Of a stretch of DNA of 11,301 nt, positions 1 to 7,515 are shown one piece after another (positions within the stretch are counted from its first letter, which is position 1; every line of letters starts with the position of its first letter). The position numbers and the translations under genes are program-made. This DNA is from Muribaculaceae bacterium (GTDB lineage: Bacteria; Bacteroidota; Bacteroidia; Bacteroidales; Muribaculaceae), in assembly GCA_017545095.1 (NCBI GenBank), contig JAFYCU010000141.1, positions 1 through 11,301 of the forward strand, written 5' to 3'. The notes beneath the pieces were generated by a model that made no database searches, had not been told where the DNA came from, and saw only the letters and a program-made list of their open reading frames with translations.

Positions 1-809
1 ATATACGGGCTCAGAGCCAGGTAGTAGCCGCCATTGCGCAGGTAGAAGCCTCGGTTGTAGTCCTCGCCAAAGGTGGGAAACAGGATGCCGGAGCTGTATT
101 TCTCGGTGAATGGGAAATAGCCAAACGGCACGGCTACTGGCAGCGGCAGGTCCTCGAGCACCATATAGGCTGGACCGGTGACCACGTTGCTCTTCGGACG
201 CACCTTGGCCTTGGTGAGCTGGAAGTAGAAGTGGGGGTGGTCGTGGTTGTCGCAGGTGGTGTAGCGGCCGTCCTTGATGTAATACTCATCGTCTTCGGTC
301 TTCTTGGTGATGCCACCGGTGAGGAAGCCGTCGCCCTGCTCGGTGATGATGTCGGTGATGTAGCCTTTCTTGCTCTTGAAGTTGTAGCTCATGGTGCGCG
401 ACTCATATTCGCCGCTTTTGTCCTTGAACACGGGTTTGTTGGTCAGTTCGCCGGTGTTGTCGACAACACCGATGGCATGCACCTGGCTGCTGTCCATGTT
501 CATGCTGATGGTGGCGGCGCTCATGTCGATGTCGCCATACTTGAGGTTGGTGCCGCCATACATGGTGGCGTGCCTTTTGCCAATGATCACAATGGAGTCT
601 TGGGCACTGAACTGCACCACGTTTTCAAGGTCGACTTGGTGTTTCACAAATCGCTCTTTCGTTGGCGTGGTGTCGGCGGCCACGGTGTCGGCGGTCGATG
701 CCACGGCGGTTGTGGGCGATGTCACGTCCTGGGCATACGTGAACAGCCCGCACAGCATGAGCAGTGCAGCAGCCAGCAGGGGTAGTATGTGCATTCTCTC
801 GCGTGACAT
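1..809 (-). CDS. lptD: LPS-assembly protein LptD, N-terminal part (cut by window edge)
   Basis: The frame is open from the ATG at 809 to the window edge, so 269 codons of a protein usually about 850-900 residues long are present. LptD is the outer-membrane barrel that inserts lipopolysaccharide into the outer leaflet. Residues 1-26 form a signal peptide (MSRERMHILPLL...LFTYA, cut before QD). An OstA/LptA-like beta-jellyroll domain follows from about residue 50 (VDLENVVQFSAQDSIVI onward). Near the cut end are segments I know from Bacteroidetes LptD: TTCDNHDHPHFYF, GPAYMVLEDLPLPVAVPFG and SSGILFPTFGEDYNRGFYLR. The barrel lies outside the window. ATG 809 was chosen because it gives a proper positively charged signal peptide; the internal Met at residue 6 is a weaker alternative. 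It lies 243 bp after the DUF4292 stop and so probably has its own promoter. Family assignment is firm; the identity of the neighbour beyond base 1 is unknown. Confidence 0.9.
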   Translation of the reverse strand, partial: MSRERMHILPLLAAALLMLCGLFTYAQDVTSPTTAVASTADTVAADTTPTKERFVKHQVDLENVVQFSAQDSIVIIGKRHATMYGGTNLKYGDIDMSAATISMNMDSSQVHAIGVVDNTGELTNKPVFKDKSGEYESRTMSYNFKSKKGYITDIITEQGDGFLTGGITKKTEDDEYYIKDGRYTTCDNHDHPHFYFQLTKAKVRPKSNVVTGPAYMVLEDLPLPVAVPFGYFPFTEKYSSGILFPTFGEDYNRGFYLRNGGYYLALSPY

Positions 810-867
810 GCGGGCATAATATCCTGCGAAATTACTGCAAAAAACGCAAATGGCGCACTGCACATTG

Positions 868-899
868 CAAAGATTAGACTTATTTAGTAAACGTGAAAA
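868..899 (-). promoter_or_regulatory. Weak candidate promoter of lptD
   Basis: On the minus strand TAATCTTTG (868-876) resembles the Bacteroidetes -7 box TAnnTTTG with one extra base, or AAtcTTTG with one mismatch. About 20 bp upstream is only TTTT (896-899) in place of TTTG. It lies 59 bp before the lptD start in an AT-rich gap (810-1052) that holds nothing else I recognise apart from a weak imperfect hairpin at 964-1012. The poor match keeps this tentative. Confidence 0.3.
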
Positions 900-1052
900 A
901 ATAGCTTGGTGCGATTTTTAGCTTAGTCATGCAAAAATGCAGAAAGGGAAATGGAGCGTAAATTGGTTGATAATAAAGTGATTAAGTCCTATTGTTTTAT
1001 TGTTACCAACCATTTATTTCGCTTCATGTGTCATTTTTGCGCAGTTGATTCG

Positions 1053-1916
1053 TCACTGGCCGAACAAGCCGAAAAGCGATTGAGCATTGATGCGCTGGTA
1101 ACCGGCGGGTATGCTGAAGCTTGTGTCCACCGCTTCGTTCCAGGTGATGTCGCCGTAGTCGAGCTTGAGGCGGAAAGCCTTTCCCTTGATGTCGGTGACC
1201 AGCTGCAGCGCATGGGCGATGTTGCCGGCCAGGGTGCGTTGCACATCGCCATAGGTCATGCTATAGGCCGTGCCGCCACGGGTCAGGCGCACATCAAGCG
1301 ATGTGACCTGGTTCTTTTCGTTACAGCTGAAGGCATAGCTGAAGTCGCGTGGCTGCGTGATTGGTGCAATGGTGCAGCCATTGCCGGCGGGGGTGATGGT
1401 GACCAGCTGCTTGCGCGAGGCATTGAGCGAACCCTCGCCCATCACAAAGGGCCGACCCAAGAACATGTCTTGCATCATTCCCACAGTGGCGGGGATGCCG
1501 GCGGTGAGCAGGCTCACCTTCTCGGCCAGATATTGTTTTTGGAGTTTGTTGACCACATAGAGCGAGTCGCCGCGAATGATTAGTCGGCCAGCCTCGATGC
1601 CCAGTAACGGCCTGAGCGAGATGTAGAGTGCTTGGTCGCGAACCATGCGCACCTGCACAGCACTGCTGAATGATGTGCCCCCCGAAATTGAGATGTTGCC
1701 GCTCGCTTTGAGTGTTGTCCATGCTCCGGTCGAGGCGACGATGGCGTCGAGGCGGAGGGCGATGTCGGTTGTCGTTGGCATTTCGGTAGAGGTGCCGCCG
1801 TTTTGGCTGGTCACGACAGCCCCCTTGCGGGCATGGCACGATGTGAGTAGTACGAGGGATGCTACTAATATGATGGAGGTTAAGTGCTTGATTGAGGGGG
1901 AGAATTGTTGGCTCAT
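1053..1916 (-). CDS. DUF4292 lipoprotein
   Basis: 287 residues. A lipoprotein signal peptide ends in the lipobox LLTSC with Cys27 as the lipidated residue, so the mature protein should be membrane-anchored, facing the periplasm or sitting in the outer membrane. The body, from about residue 55 (LDAIVASTGAWTTLKASGNI) to the end (AGYQRINAQSLFGLF), matches what I know of the Bacteroidetes DUF4292 family, which has a LolA/LolB-like beta fold. Its function is not established; roles in lipoprotein or LPS handling have been inferred from the fold only. The gene starts 43 bp after the TPR protein stop and is probably co-transcribed with it. ATG 1916 is the first Met giving a complete signal peptide. 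The order dut, TPR, DUF4292 is a known Bacteroidetes arrangement. Confidence 0.85.
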   Translation of the reverse strand: MSQQFSPSIKHLTSIILVASLVLLTSCHARKGAVVTSQNGGTSTEMPTTTDIALRLDAIVASTGAWTTLKASGNISISGGTSFSSAVQVRMVRDQALYISLRPLLGIEAGRLIIRGDSLYVVNKLQKQYLAEKVSLLTAGIPATVGMMQDMFLGRPFVMGEGSLNASRKQLVTITPAGNGCTIAPITQPRDFSYAFSCNEKNQVTSLDVRLTRGGTAYSMTYGDVQRTLAGNIAHALQLVTDIKGKAFRLKLDYGDITWNEAVDTSFSIPAGYQRINAQSLFGLFGQ

Positions 1917-1959
1917 ATAGGCTGATGTCTGTTTGCGGTTGATTGCGGGTGTTGGTTGA

Positions 1960-3684
1960 TTATTTCACTTTCCGTTTGAGCTCTTTGTTATCGGGGTCGA
2001 TTTCCAAAGCCCGTTTCCACTGCTCGCGTGCCAGGTCATGCTCGCCGTTGGCCTCAAGGATGTCTCCATAATGGTCGAGCAGGTCGGCACTGGGCTCGTC
2101 GTCGGCTTCGATGGCGGCGCGTATCTGCGTGAGTGCGCCCGCGATGTCGCCCTTTTTGAACAGCACCCAGGCATAGGTGTCGAGGTAGGTGGCGCTTTGC
2201 GGATAGAGTTTGATGGCTGTGGCCGCCATGCGTTCGGCTTTGTCGAGGTCGCGCTCGCACAGCGACAGGAAGTAGGCGTAGTTGTTCAGCGCACCGGCGT
2301 TGAGCGGGTTGAGGGTAAGGGCTTGCTCATAGGTGTCGAAAGCCCGCAGCGTGTCGCCCTGCTCAAAAATCACGTCGGCCATGCCGCCCAGCAGGTCGCT
2401 GCGCGTTTCCACATCGGTGCTGTCGGTCATCGACAAGGCTCGCTCATAGATGGCCATGGCCTTGGCATAGTCTTTGGTCTGGAAATACATCGGGGCGATG
2501 TAGCTGTACAGTTCCACACTGTCGGGGTTGAACTCCAGTGCGCGTTCGGCGGCTCGTATGGCAGCGGGATAGTCGTCGTTCATCACATTGAGCACCATCA
2601 GCCGGTGCCACCCCGAGGCATCGGTGGGGTTGATGTCGAGCACATAGCCCTGTTGCTCGGCGGCGGCTTTGTAGTTTTTGCGCGCCAGCAGATACTCGGT
2701 GTAGAGCTGATGGATGTCGGCCTCGTGTGGATGTTGCTCCAGCAGCACGCCGAAGAGCTGTTCCACACGTTGCGTGGTGTCGTTCTTGCTCAGGCTCTCG
2801 CGGATGCAGTCGGTGAGCAGCCCGAGTTTGTCATCGATGTCTAAGTTGTCGGTAGTCAAGGCATGCTGAATCTGCTGGTCATAGGCCGCCGAGTCGCCTA
2901 CCTCCTGATAGAATTGCGCCTTGGCAAGATAGGTGTAGCCATTGCTTGGCTCCACCTCCTGGGCCACGTTCAGGTAGTGCAGGGCGCTGTCGGCCATGCC
3001 AAACTGCTGCATCACGCCTGCCATGCCCATGTTGTAACGCGCATTGCGTGGGGCCGAAGCCAGCAGGCGGCGCATCTCGGCAATGGAGCTGGCTGTGTCG
3101 TTCAGCTCGATGTAGTTGCTGATTTTCTTGGTCGTGAGGCCGATGGACTGTCCGTGGTGCAATTCAATGGAGTCGAGCGTGGCATTGGATTTCACATAGT
3201 CGCCCGTGCGTGAATAGGCCTCGGCCAGGCGGCTCTGAAGCTCGAGCTTGTTGGGATAGCTTTGGCACAGGCGCTCGATGGCTGTCAATGCCTGCTGGGC
3301 CTCGCCAAGCATCAGGCAGGCATCGCTGTACAGGATGGTCTCGTAGAAATCGTCGGGGCAAGCATCGAAATGCTTTTTGAGCAAGGCCAGACCGCGCTCG
3401 TAGTGTTCACGTTTCTGTCCGCGCATGGTGAGCAGGGCGTGCCCAAAGTAGAATGCCGCTGTGGTGTTGGTGGTGTCGGTCTCGTAGGCGCGGCGCACCA
3501 GGTCGAAGTAGGCATCGCTCACCTCGCGCGACTTCCAGTTCTGCGCTTCGAGGAACATGTAGCTTGCCTTGCGACGGTCGGCATCGCTGATGCCCCCATT
3601 ATCGCGCCCCGTTGCCACCATAGGCAGCAGCATCGCAACTGCCGCTATCCAGAAAAGGATATGGTGAAATCTGATTCTGTTCAT
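1960..3684 (-). CDS. Exported tetratricopeptide-repeat protein
   Basis: 574 residues from ATG 3684. The N-terminus is a signal peptide (MNRIRFHHILFWIAAVAMLL, then PMVATG) and the remainder is alpha-helical with many TPR units of about 34 residues. Clear ones include ADSALHYLNVAQEVEPSNGY, YPAAIRAAERALEFNPDS, LRAFDTYEQALTLNPLNA and the last, HDLAREQWKRALEIDPDN. No enzymatic motif is visible; such proteins usually scaffold periplasmic or outer-membrane complexes. The frame stays open upstream to 4017, but that part overlaps dut in another frame and is not credible. ATG 3711 (MPFSKQILI before the same signal peptide) is an alternative start. It lies 68 bp after the dut stop and 43 bp before the DUF4292 start, so the three probably form one operon. 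The partner is unknown. Confidence 0.85.
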   Translation of the reverse strand: MNRIRFHHILFWIAAVAMLLPMVATGRDNGGISDADRRKASYMFLEAQNWKSREVSDAYFDLVRRAYETDTTNTTAAFYFGHALLTMRGQKREHYERGLALLKKHFDACPDDFYETILYSDACLMLGEAQQALTAIERLCQSYPNKLELQSRLAEAYSRTGDYVKSNATLDSIELHHGQSIGLTTKKISNYIELNDTASSIAEMRRLLASAPRNARYNMGMAGVMQQFGMADSALHYLNVAQEVEPSNGYTYLAKAQFYQEVGDSAAYDQQIQHALTTDNLDIDDKLGLLTDCIRESLSKNDTTQRVEQLFGVLLEQHPHEADIHQLYTEYLLARKNYKAAAEQQGYVLDINPTDASGWHRLMVLNVMNDDYPAAIRAAERALEFNPDSVELYSYIAPMYFQTKDYAKAMAIYERALSMTDSTDVETRSDLLGGMADVIFEQGDTLRAFDTYEQALTLNPLNAGALNNYAYFLSLCERDLDKAERMAATAIKLYPQSATYLDTYAWVLFKKGDIAGALTQIRAAIEADDEPSADLLDHYGDILEANGEHDLAREQWKRALEIDPDNKELKRKVK

Positions 3685-3752
3685 TATTAAAATCTGCTTT
3701 GAAAATGGCATCAGCGTAACAGTGTGCCGCTGTGCTTGAATAAGCGTTTTCC

Positions 3753-4196
3753 TCACGTGATACCCGTGTGTCCGAATCCACCTGCACCTCGACCGGTGTC
3801 GTCGAGTGTGTCGACGAGATTCCATGTCACTGTTTCGTGGCGTGCCACCACCATTTGGCAGATGCGTTCGCCGTCGGCAATGGTCTGTGGCTCGTTGCTC
3901 AGGTTCACCAGAATCACACCTATCTCGCCGCGATAGTCGGCATCGATGGTGCCCGGCGTGTTCAGCACGGTGAGTCCACGCTTCAAAGCCAGCCCGCTGC
4001 GTGGGCGGATTTGGCACTCATAGCCCTCGGGCAGGGCGATGTAGATGCCTGTGTGGATTAGTGCACGCTCCAGCGGCTGCAGCGTGAGCGGCTCCGGCAG
4101 CCAGGCGCGCAGGTCCATACCGGCACTCAATGCGGTGCCATAGGCCGGTAAAGCATGGGGCCCGCGATTCACAATCTTCACTGCTATATTGCTCAT
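3753..4196 (-). CDS. dut: dUTP diphosphatase (dUTPase)
   Basis: 147 residues, the normal size of a trimeric dUTPase. It hydrolyses dUTP to dUMP and pyrophosphate in the cytoplasm, keeping uracil out of DNA and supplying dUMP for thymidylate synthesis. All five family motifs are visible: AGMDLRA (25-31), PRSGLALK (65-72), [11 protein letters not shown] (82-92, catalytic Asp85, base-stacking Tyr88), [11 protein letters not shown] (107-117) and the C-terminal lid [10 protein letters not shown] (136-145), where His replaces the more usual Ser. The start at 4196 gives [12 protein letters not shown]; an in-frame extension to 4268 only translates an AGAACCA heptamer repeat and is rejected. The gene is first of the dut-TPR-DUF4292 block. 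No clear promoter is seen in the repeat-rich 138 bp upstream, so it may be read from the M6 protease gene. Confidence 0.95.
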   Translation of the reverse strand: MSNIAVKIVNRGPHALPAYGTALSAGMDLRAWLPEPLTLQPLERALIHTGIYIALPEGYECQIRPRSGLALKRGLTVLNTPGTIDADYRGEIGVILVNLSNEPQTIADGERICQMVVARHETVTWNLVDTLDDTGRGAGGFGHTGIT

Positions 4197-4204
4197 GATG
4201 TTCA

Positions 4205-4239
4205 AGAACCAAGAACCGAGAACCAAGAACCAAGAACCG
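4205..4239. repeat. Heptanucleotide tandem repeat AGAACC(A/G), 5 units
   Basis: Five units in perfect 7-base register: AGAACCA, AGAACCG, AGAACCA, AGAACCA, AGAACCG. Only the last base of the unit varies. The array begins 8 bp upstream of the dut start codon, so on the minus strand (TGGTTCT units) it forms most of the 5' leader next to the start. Confidence 0.9.
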
Positions 4240-4282
4240 CATTGCGCTACTCGTGGTTCGCAGCTCATAGCTTGTTGCTAAA

Positions 4283-4349
4283 AACGCTTGTTTAATCGTC
4301 TACTTGTTTACTCCGTTTACTTGAGAACGCTTGTTTACTCGTTTACTCC
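4283..4349. repeat. Degenerate 8-bp tandem repeat TTTACTC(G/C) with a duplicated AACGCTTGTT
   Basis: Octamers TTTAATCG, TCTACTTG, TTTACTCC, TTTACTTG, TTTACTCG and TTTACTCC occupy most of the stretch. AACGCTTGTT occurs twice, at 4283-4292 and 4326-4335, 43 bp apart, which suggests a larger duplicated block. The right end enters the M6 protease gene: on the minus strand the units read GAGTAAAC, and GTAAACGAGTAA encodes the last residues VNE and the stop. Confidence 0.8.
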
Positions 4350-6074
4350 CAGCACGATGTTGATTAGTGCGTTGATATCGGCCACGTCCACAGTGCCGTT
4401 GCCATCGAGGTCGCTGGCGGCTCGTAGTTCATCGCTGGCATAGTTGCCCAGCACGATGTTGATCACAATGTTGATGTCGTCGATATCGGCAAAGCCGTCG
4501 TTGTTTAGGTCGCCAACCACAGTTGCTGTGCGCATGAAGTCGAAAGTCACCAGACCGTTGCTCAGGGTGATGTTGGTCACGGGCTTGCCCATGCGTCCGC
4601 CGGTGTGAGCCACAGCGGGTGGCGTGGAGTCGTCGGTGAGGCGGTTGTTGCCGCACCAGGGATACAGGTCGCCCTGCTCGGTGCTGTCGTTGGGTAGGCC
4701 ATCAGCGGCGATGATGGTCATGCGCTGCACCGAGTCGTTGTTCACTTTGTTGCGTTGCCATGCCGTGGCGTTATAGGTAACGTGCGTCACCATCAGTCCC
4801 TCCGAGGCCATATAGGCGTTCCAGCCGGTGAGTTGGCGGTTTTCCAGAATGTAGTATTCGTTGGCATCGCGGTCGTTGGTGATTTTCACCGCCTGGGCAT
4901 CGGGCAGTGCGATGTCGCTCAGGGTGTAGCGGGTGTTGGCCTGCGCCTCGGTGAGCTGCATCCATCCCATGAAAGCACGCTCATAGGCCGTGTAGCCGCA
5001 AGGGGTGTAGCTGTCGTTGTTATAGCATCCGCCGCACATCACGCTCCAGTTGCCCATGCCGTAGTAGCCGTGGTCGTAGGTGGTCTCGTAGAAGTCGGGC
5101 AGCCCTAAGCAGTGCGAGAACTCGTGGCAGAACGTGCCCACTCCGTCGAGCTGAGAGCCGTTGTCGTCGCGTCCGCGCAGCTCGTTGAACACCGCAAAGC
5201 GGTCGATGCGCTTGCCGTTGCGCCACTGTGGGCCATCACCATCGTCGTAGAAACTCGCCGACATCAGATTCCACTGGCAGGGCCACACGCTGTCGTCGAC
5301 ATAGCCTTGGGCCTCGCCCACACCGGCATACACCACGATGCACACGTCCACTTGTCCGTCACCATCGTTGTCATACGGGCTCCAGTCCACGTCATCACCG
5401 GCAGCGGTGATGGCGTCACACACCATTTGGCCCACACCCACATCGTTCACCTCGCGGCCCGACCGGTAGCCATGCGCACCATAGGTGGCGCGGGTTTTGG
5501 GAAGTGTGTAGATGCCAAACACGTCGAATTGCGGCTCATATTGTCCCCACGACTGGTCAACGAAGTATTGGTAGGCACTCGATGGCCCTTGTGTGTATTG
5601 TTGCACAAAGGCTTCCTTGGGGTTGGCCATGGCTTTGTCGGTGTATTGCACCAGCAGGATGGGAATGCGCGGCTGTCCCGTGACGGGCACCTGGGTGGAC
5701 CCCACGCGGCGGGGAGCAGCCGAGGCACGGCGCTCGGTTTGCCACAAGGTCTCGGCCATGCCAGCCATAAGTGCCTCGCGGTTGGCTGCCACAAAGGCTT
5801 GCTCGTCGGCGGTGCGCATCGAAGCATCATGGCAGCGCACATGGGTAAGCTTGCCATCGAGTTTGTAATACACATCACCCTGAGCATCGCGCCCTACGGT
5901 GAATCCATCGCTGGCGGTCACCAAGCGGCTGTGCCACTCATCGCCCAGCAACCGCACACTCACCGTGCCGCCATCGCTCTGTGGCAACACCACCACGCCC
6001 GGCCGTGCCGGCACACTCCACAACATCGTAACATAGGCCGACAAGGCCAACATCAACAGCAGTGTACGCTTCAT
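4335..6074 (-). CDS. Secreted M6-family metalloprotease with C-terminal dockerin
   Basis: 579 residues. A signal peptide covers residues 1-22 (MKRTLLLMLALSAYVTMLWS). The zinc-protease motif HEFSHCLGLPD (317-327) follows the HExxHxxGxxD pattern of peptidase family M6 (immune inhibitor A type): ligands His317, His321 and Asp327, catalytic Glu318. Family-typical context includes DNDGDGQVDVCIVVYAG (235-251) and GYYGMGNWSVMCGG (336-349). A non-catalytic part follows from about residue 380. The C-terminus carries two calcium-binding dockerin-type repeats, DLNNDGFADIDDINIVINIV (522-541) and DLDGNGTVDVADINALINIV (555-574). It should be exported and degrade extracellular protein, perhaps docked through its dockerin to a partner not present here. 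The start is supported by the promoter at 6103-6134. The last codons and the stop lie in an octamer repeat. The family assignment is firm; the substrate is unknown. Confidence 0.9.
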   Translation of the reverse strand: MKRTLLLMLALSAYVTMLWSVPARPGVVVLPQSDGGTVSVRLLGDEWHSRLVTASDGFTVGRDAQGDVYYKLDGKLTHVRCHDASMRTADEQAFVAANREALMAGMAETLWQTERRASAAPRRVGSTQVPVTGQPRIPILLVQYTDKAMANPKEAFVQQYTQGPSSAYQYFVDQSWGQYEPQFDVFGIYTLPKTRATYGAHGYRSGREVNDVGVGQMVCDAITAAGDDVDWSPYDNDGDGQVDVCIVVYAGVGEAQGYVDDSVWPCQWNLMSASFYDDGDGPQWRNGKRIDRFAVFNELRGRDDNGSQLDGVGTFCHEFSHCLGLPDFYETTYDHGYYGMGNWSVMCGGCYNNDSYTPCGYTAYERAFMGWMQLTEAQANTRYTLSDIALPDAQAVKITNDRDANEYYILENRQLTGWNAYMASEGLMVTHVTYNATAWQRNKVNNDSVQRMTIIAADGLPNDSTEQGDLYPWCGNNRLTDDSTPPAVAHTGGRMGKPVTNITLSNGLVTFDFMRTATVVGDLNNDGFADIDDINIVINIVLGNYASDELRAASDLDGNGTVDVADINALINIVLGVNE

Positions 6075-6102
6075 TCTTTTTTCGCTTTTTGAATTGTGGC
6101 CG

Positions 6103-6134
6103 CAAAGTTACGATTATTTCCGAAACTATCCAAA
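6103..6134 (-). promoter_or_regulatory. Bacteroidetes-type promoter of the M6 protease gene
   Basis: Minus strand: -33 box TTTG (6131-6134), a 20-bp spacer, and a perfect -7 box TAACTTTG (6103-6110; consensus TAnnTTTG). It lies 28 bp upstream of the ATG, in the gap after the MFS gene stop. The start region AAAAAGCGAAAAAAGA before the ATG is A-rich, as is usual in this phylum. The protease gene can thus be transcribed independently of the exporter gene. Confidence 0.75.
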
Positions 6135-6196
6135 TCCTGGGGTGATACAGCACACGAGGCTTGGTGTTTGGGAATCGTCTGGCATTGTTCCTCTTT

Positions 6197-7375
6197 TCAT
6201 AATTTGGTGGAGCTCATGTTACGGTGCTGAGCCACGTGGCGCTGAAGCAGGGCGAAGAGCAGTGCCATCGTGGGGCCTGCGAGGTAGATGAGGGCGGTGT
6301 TATATAGCATGTTGCCGGTGGTGGTGAGCGGTGGAATCACGGCGGCAACTACAAAGCCCACGGCGCCGAGCACGGCCGATGCCGTGCCAGCCACTTTGCG
6401 CGACAGCTCCATGGCGTGGCTCGAGGAGCTGGTGAGCGTCACGCCCACCAGCACAAGCATCAGGCAGGTCACCACCTCGTAGGGCCACAGGCCGGCGTCG
6501 CTCCACAGGAGCACGGCCTGCAACAAACCCAATATCATCAATCCCGTGGCGGAAATGATTATGCCTCGACGCGCGTTGCCCAGCGCGGGAGCGAACCCTG
6601 CACCAAGGGCCGTGAAGATGCCGTTGCAGCCTAAGGCCAGCCCGATGGCCTCGGGGCCATAGCCCGAACGCCCGAGCAGGAACGGCGTGAAGGCGATGTT
6701 GGCGAAGAGCACCACCAATGCTCCCGCCTGGTGGAAGATGGTGGCCATCGCCTCGCCATTGCGTGCCACGCTGCCAAACAGCCGCATCGTGCCTATCAAG
6801 CCGGTGGTGGAACGTCGTTCGGCGGGCAGCGTCTCGCCCATGAACCAGCAACCCGCACACAGCAGCACACCCGCCACCAGCATGCCCCAGAAGGGGCCGT
6901 TAACACCCACATGGGCGGTGAGCGCACCACCCAGCATGGGGGTGACGATGGGCATGATGCCGTTGATTACGTTGATGGCGGCCAGCATCTTCATCAGCTT
7001 GCCGCCCACGGCCATGTCGGCGGCTATGGAACGTGAAATCACTATGCCACCTCCGGCGGCGGCTCCTTGAATCAATCGGAGCACAATCATCACCTCTACG
7101 CTGGGCACGCCAACCAGGGCCGCCGACACCACTACATAGGTGGCCATAGACCATAGCAACGGACCACGTCGCCCCAGACGGTCGCTGAGCGGACCAATCA
7201 CGATGTGGCCCAATGCCAAACCCAGCAAACTGGCGGTGAGGCAGAGCTGAACCATCGACGGGTCGCACGATAAGGCCGCCGACAGTGCCGGCATGGCAGG
7301 TGAAAACAGGTTGTTGACCACAGTGGCCAGTGCAGTGAGCAGACCCAACAGGCCAAGGAGAAGATAGGGATTCAT
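6197..7375 (-). CDS. MFS multidrug exporter, Bcr/CflA (DHA1) type
   Basis: 392 residues and strongly hydrophobic, with about 12 predicted membrane segments, the first being YLLLGLLGLLTALATVV. The MFS signature loop between helices 2 and 3 reads GPLSDRLGRRGPLL (61-74). Helix 4 carries the conserved Arg100 in RLIQGAAAGGG, and SRSIAADM follows, as in Bcr/CflA drug:H+ antiporters. It probably exports small toxic compounds or metabolites from the inner membrane using the proton gradient. ATG 7375 places helix 1 right at the N-terminus, as usual; the frame continues upstream to 7537 but there it only translates a heptamer repeat (7378-7482) and is rejected. An AraC-type regulator gene lies directly upstream on the same strand, which suggests, without proving, that it controls this exporter. 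The substrate cannot be read from the sequence. Confidence 0.88.
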   Translation of the reverse strand: MNPYLLLGLLGLLTALATVVNNLFSPAMPALSAALSCDPSMVQLCLTASLLGLALGHIVIGPLSDRLGRRGPLLWSMATYVVVSAALVGVPSVEVMIVLRLIQGAAAGGGIVISRSIAADMAVGGKLMKMLAAINVINGIMPIVTPMLGGALTAHVGVNGPFWGMLVAGVLLCAGCWFMGETLPAERRSTTGLIGTMRLFGSVARNGEAMATIFHQAGALVVLFANIAFTPFLLGRSGYGPEAIGLALGCNGIFTALGAGFAPALGNARRGIIISATGLMILGLLQAVLLWSDAGLWPYEVVTCLMLVLVGVTLTSSSSHAMELSRKVAGTASAVLGAVGFVVAAVIPPLTTTGNMLYNTALIYLAGPTMALLFALLQRHVAQHRNMSSTKL

Positions 7376-7377
7376 GA

Positions 7378-7482
7378 GTGATATATGAGATAAGTGATGA
7401 ATGACGAGTGTCGAATAACGAGTGGCGAGTGATGAGTGGTGGATGATGGATGACGGGTGACGGGTGATGGGTGGCGAGTTAA
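7378..7482. repeat. Degenerate heptanucleotide array G(A/G)(A/G)TGA(C/T), about 12-15 units
   Basis: From 7399 every 7-base step gives a related unit: GAATGAC, GAGTGTC, GAATAAC, GAGTGGC, GAGTGAT, GAGTGGT, GGATGAT, GGATGAC, GGGTGAC, GGGTGAT, GGGTGGC, GAGTTAA. More decayed units (GTGATAT, ATGAGAT, AAGTGAT) continue to 7378. The array fills nearly all of the gap between the AraC-type gene and the MFS gene and ends 2 bp before the MFS start codon, so it is the leader of that gene and lies where an operator would be expected. Confidence 0.88.
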
Positions 7483-7515
7483 TAGCGGCAAGTGCGCTAT
7501 GCGGCGCAACAAGCG

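Noticed and set aside
964..1012. Hairpin in the gap after the DUF4292 gene as a terminator
   Set aside because: Two 6-bp AT-rich stems with an unequal internal loop and an 18-base loop; too weak, and there is no convincing T tail.
951..1583. Plus-strand open frame of 210 codons
   Set aside because: It lies antisense to the DUF4292 lipoprotein gene, starts in the AT-rich gap and has no domain or start signal; it is a shadow of GC-rich codon use.
2038..2844. Plus-strand open frame of 268 codons
   Set aside because: Fully antisense to the TPR protein gene, with low-information Gly/Val/Leu/His-rich sequence.
3685..4017. N-terminal extension of the TPR protein by 111 codons
   Set aside because: It would overlap dut in another frame and put the signal peptide in the middle of the protein.
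4197..4268. N-terminal extension of dUTPase
   Set aside because: Made of the AGAACCA repeat (Trp-Phe-Leu-Val-Leu-type residues); the family starts near [12 protein letters not shown].
5112..6092. Plus-strand open frame of 326 codons
   Set aside because: Fully antisense to the M6 protease gene, which has a clear zinc motif, dockerin and promoter; the antisense product is His/Ala/Val-rich without any motif.
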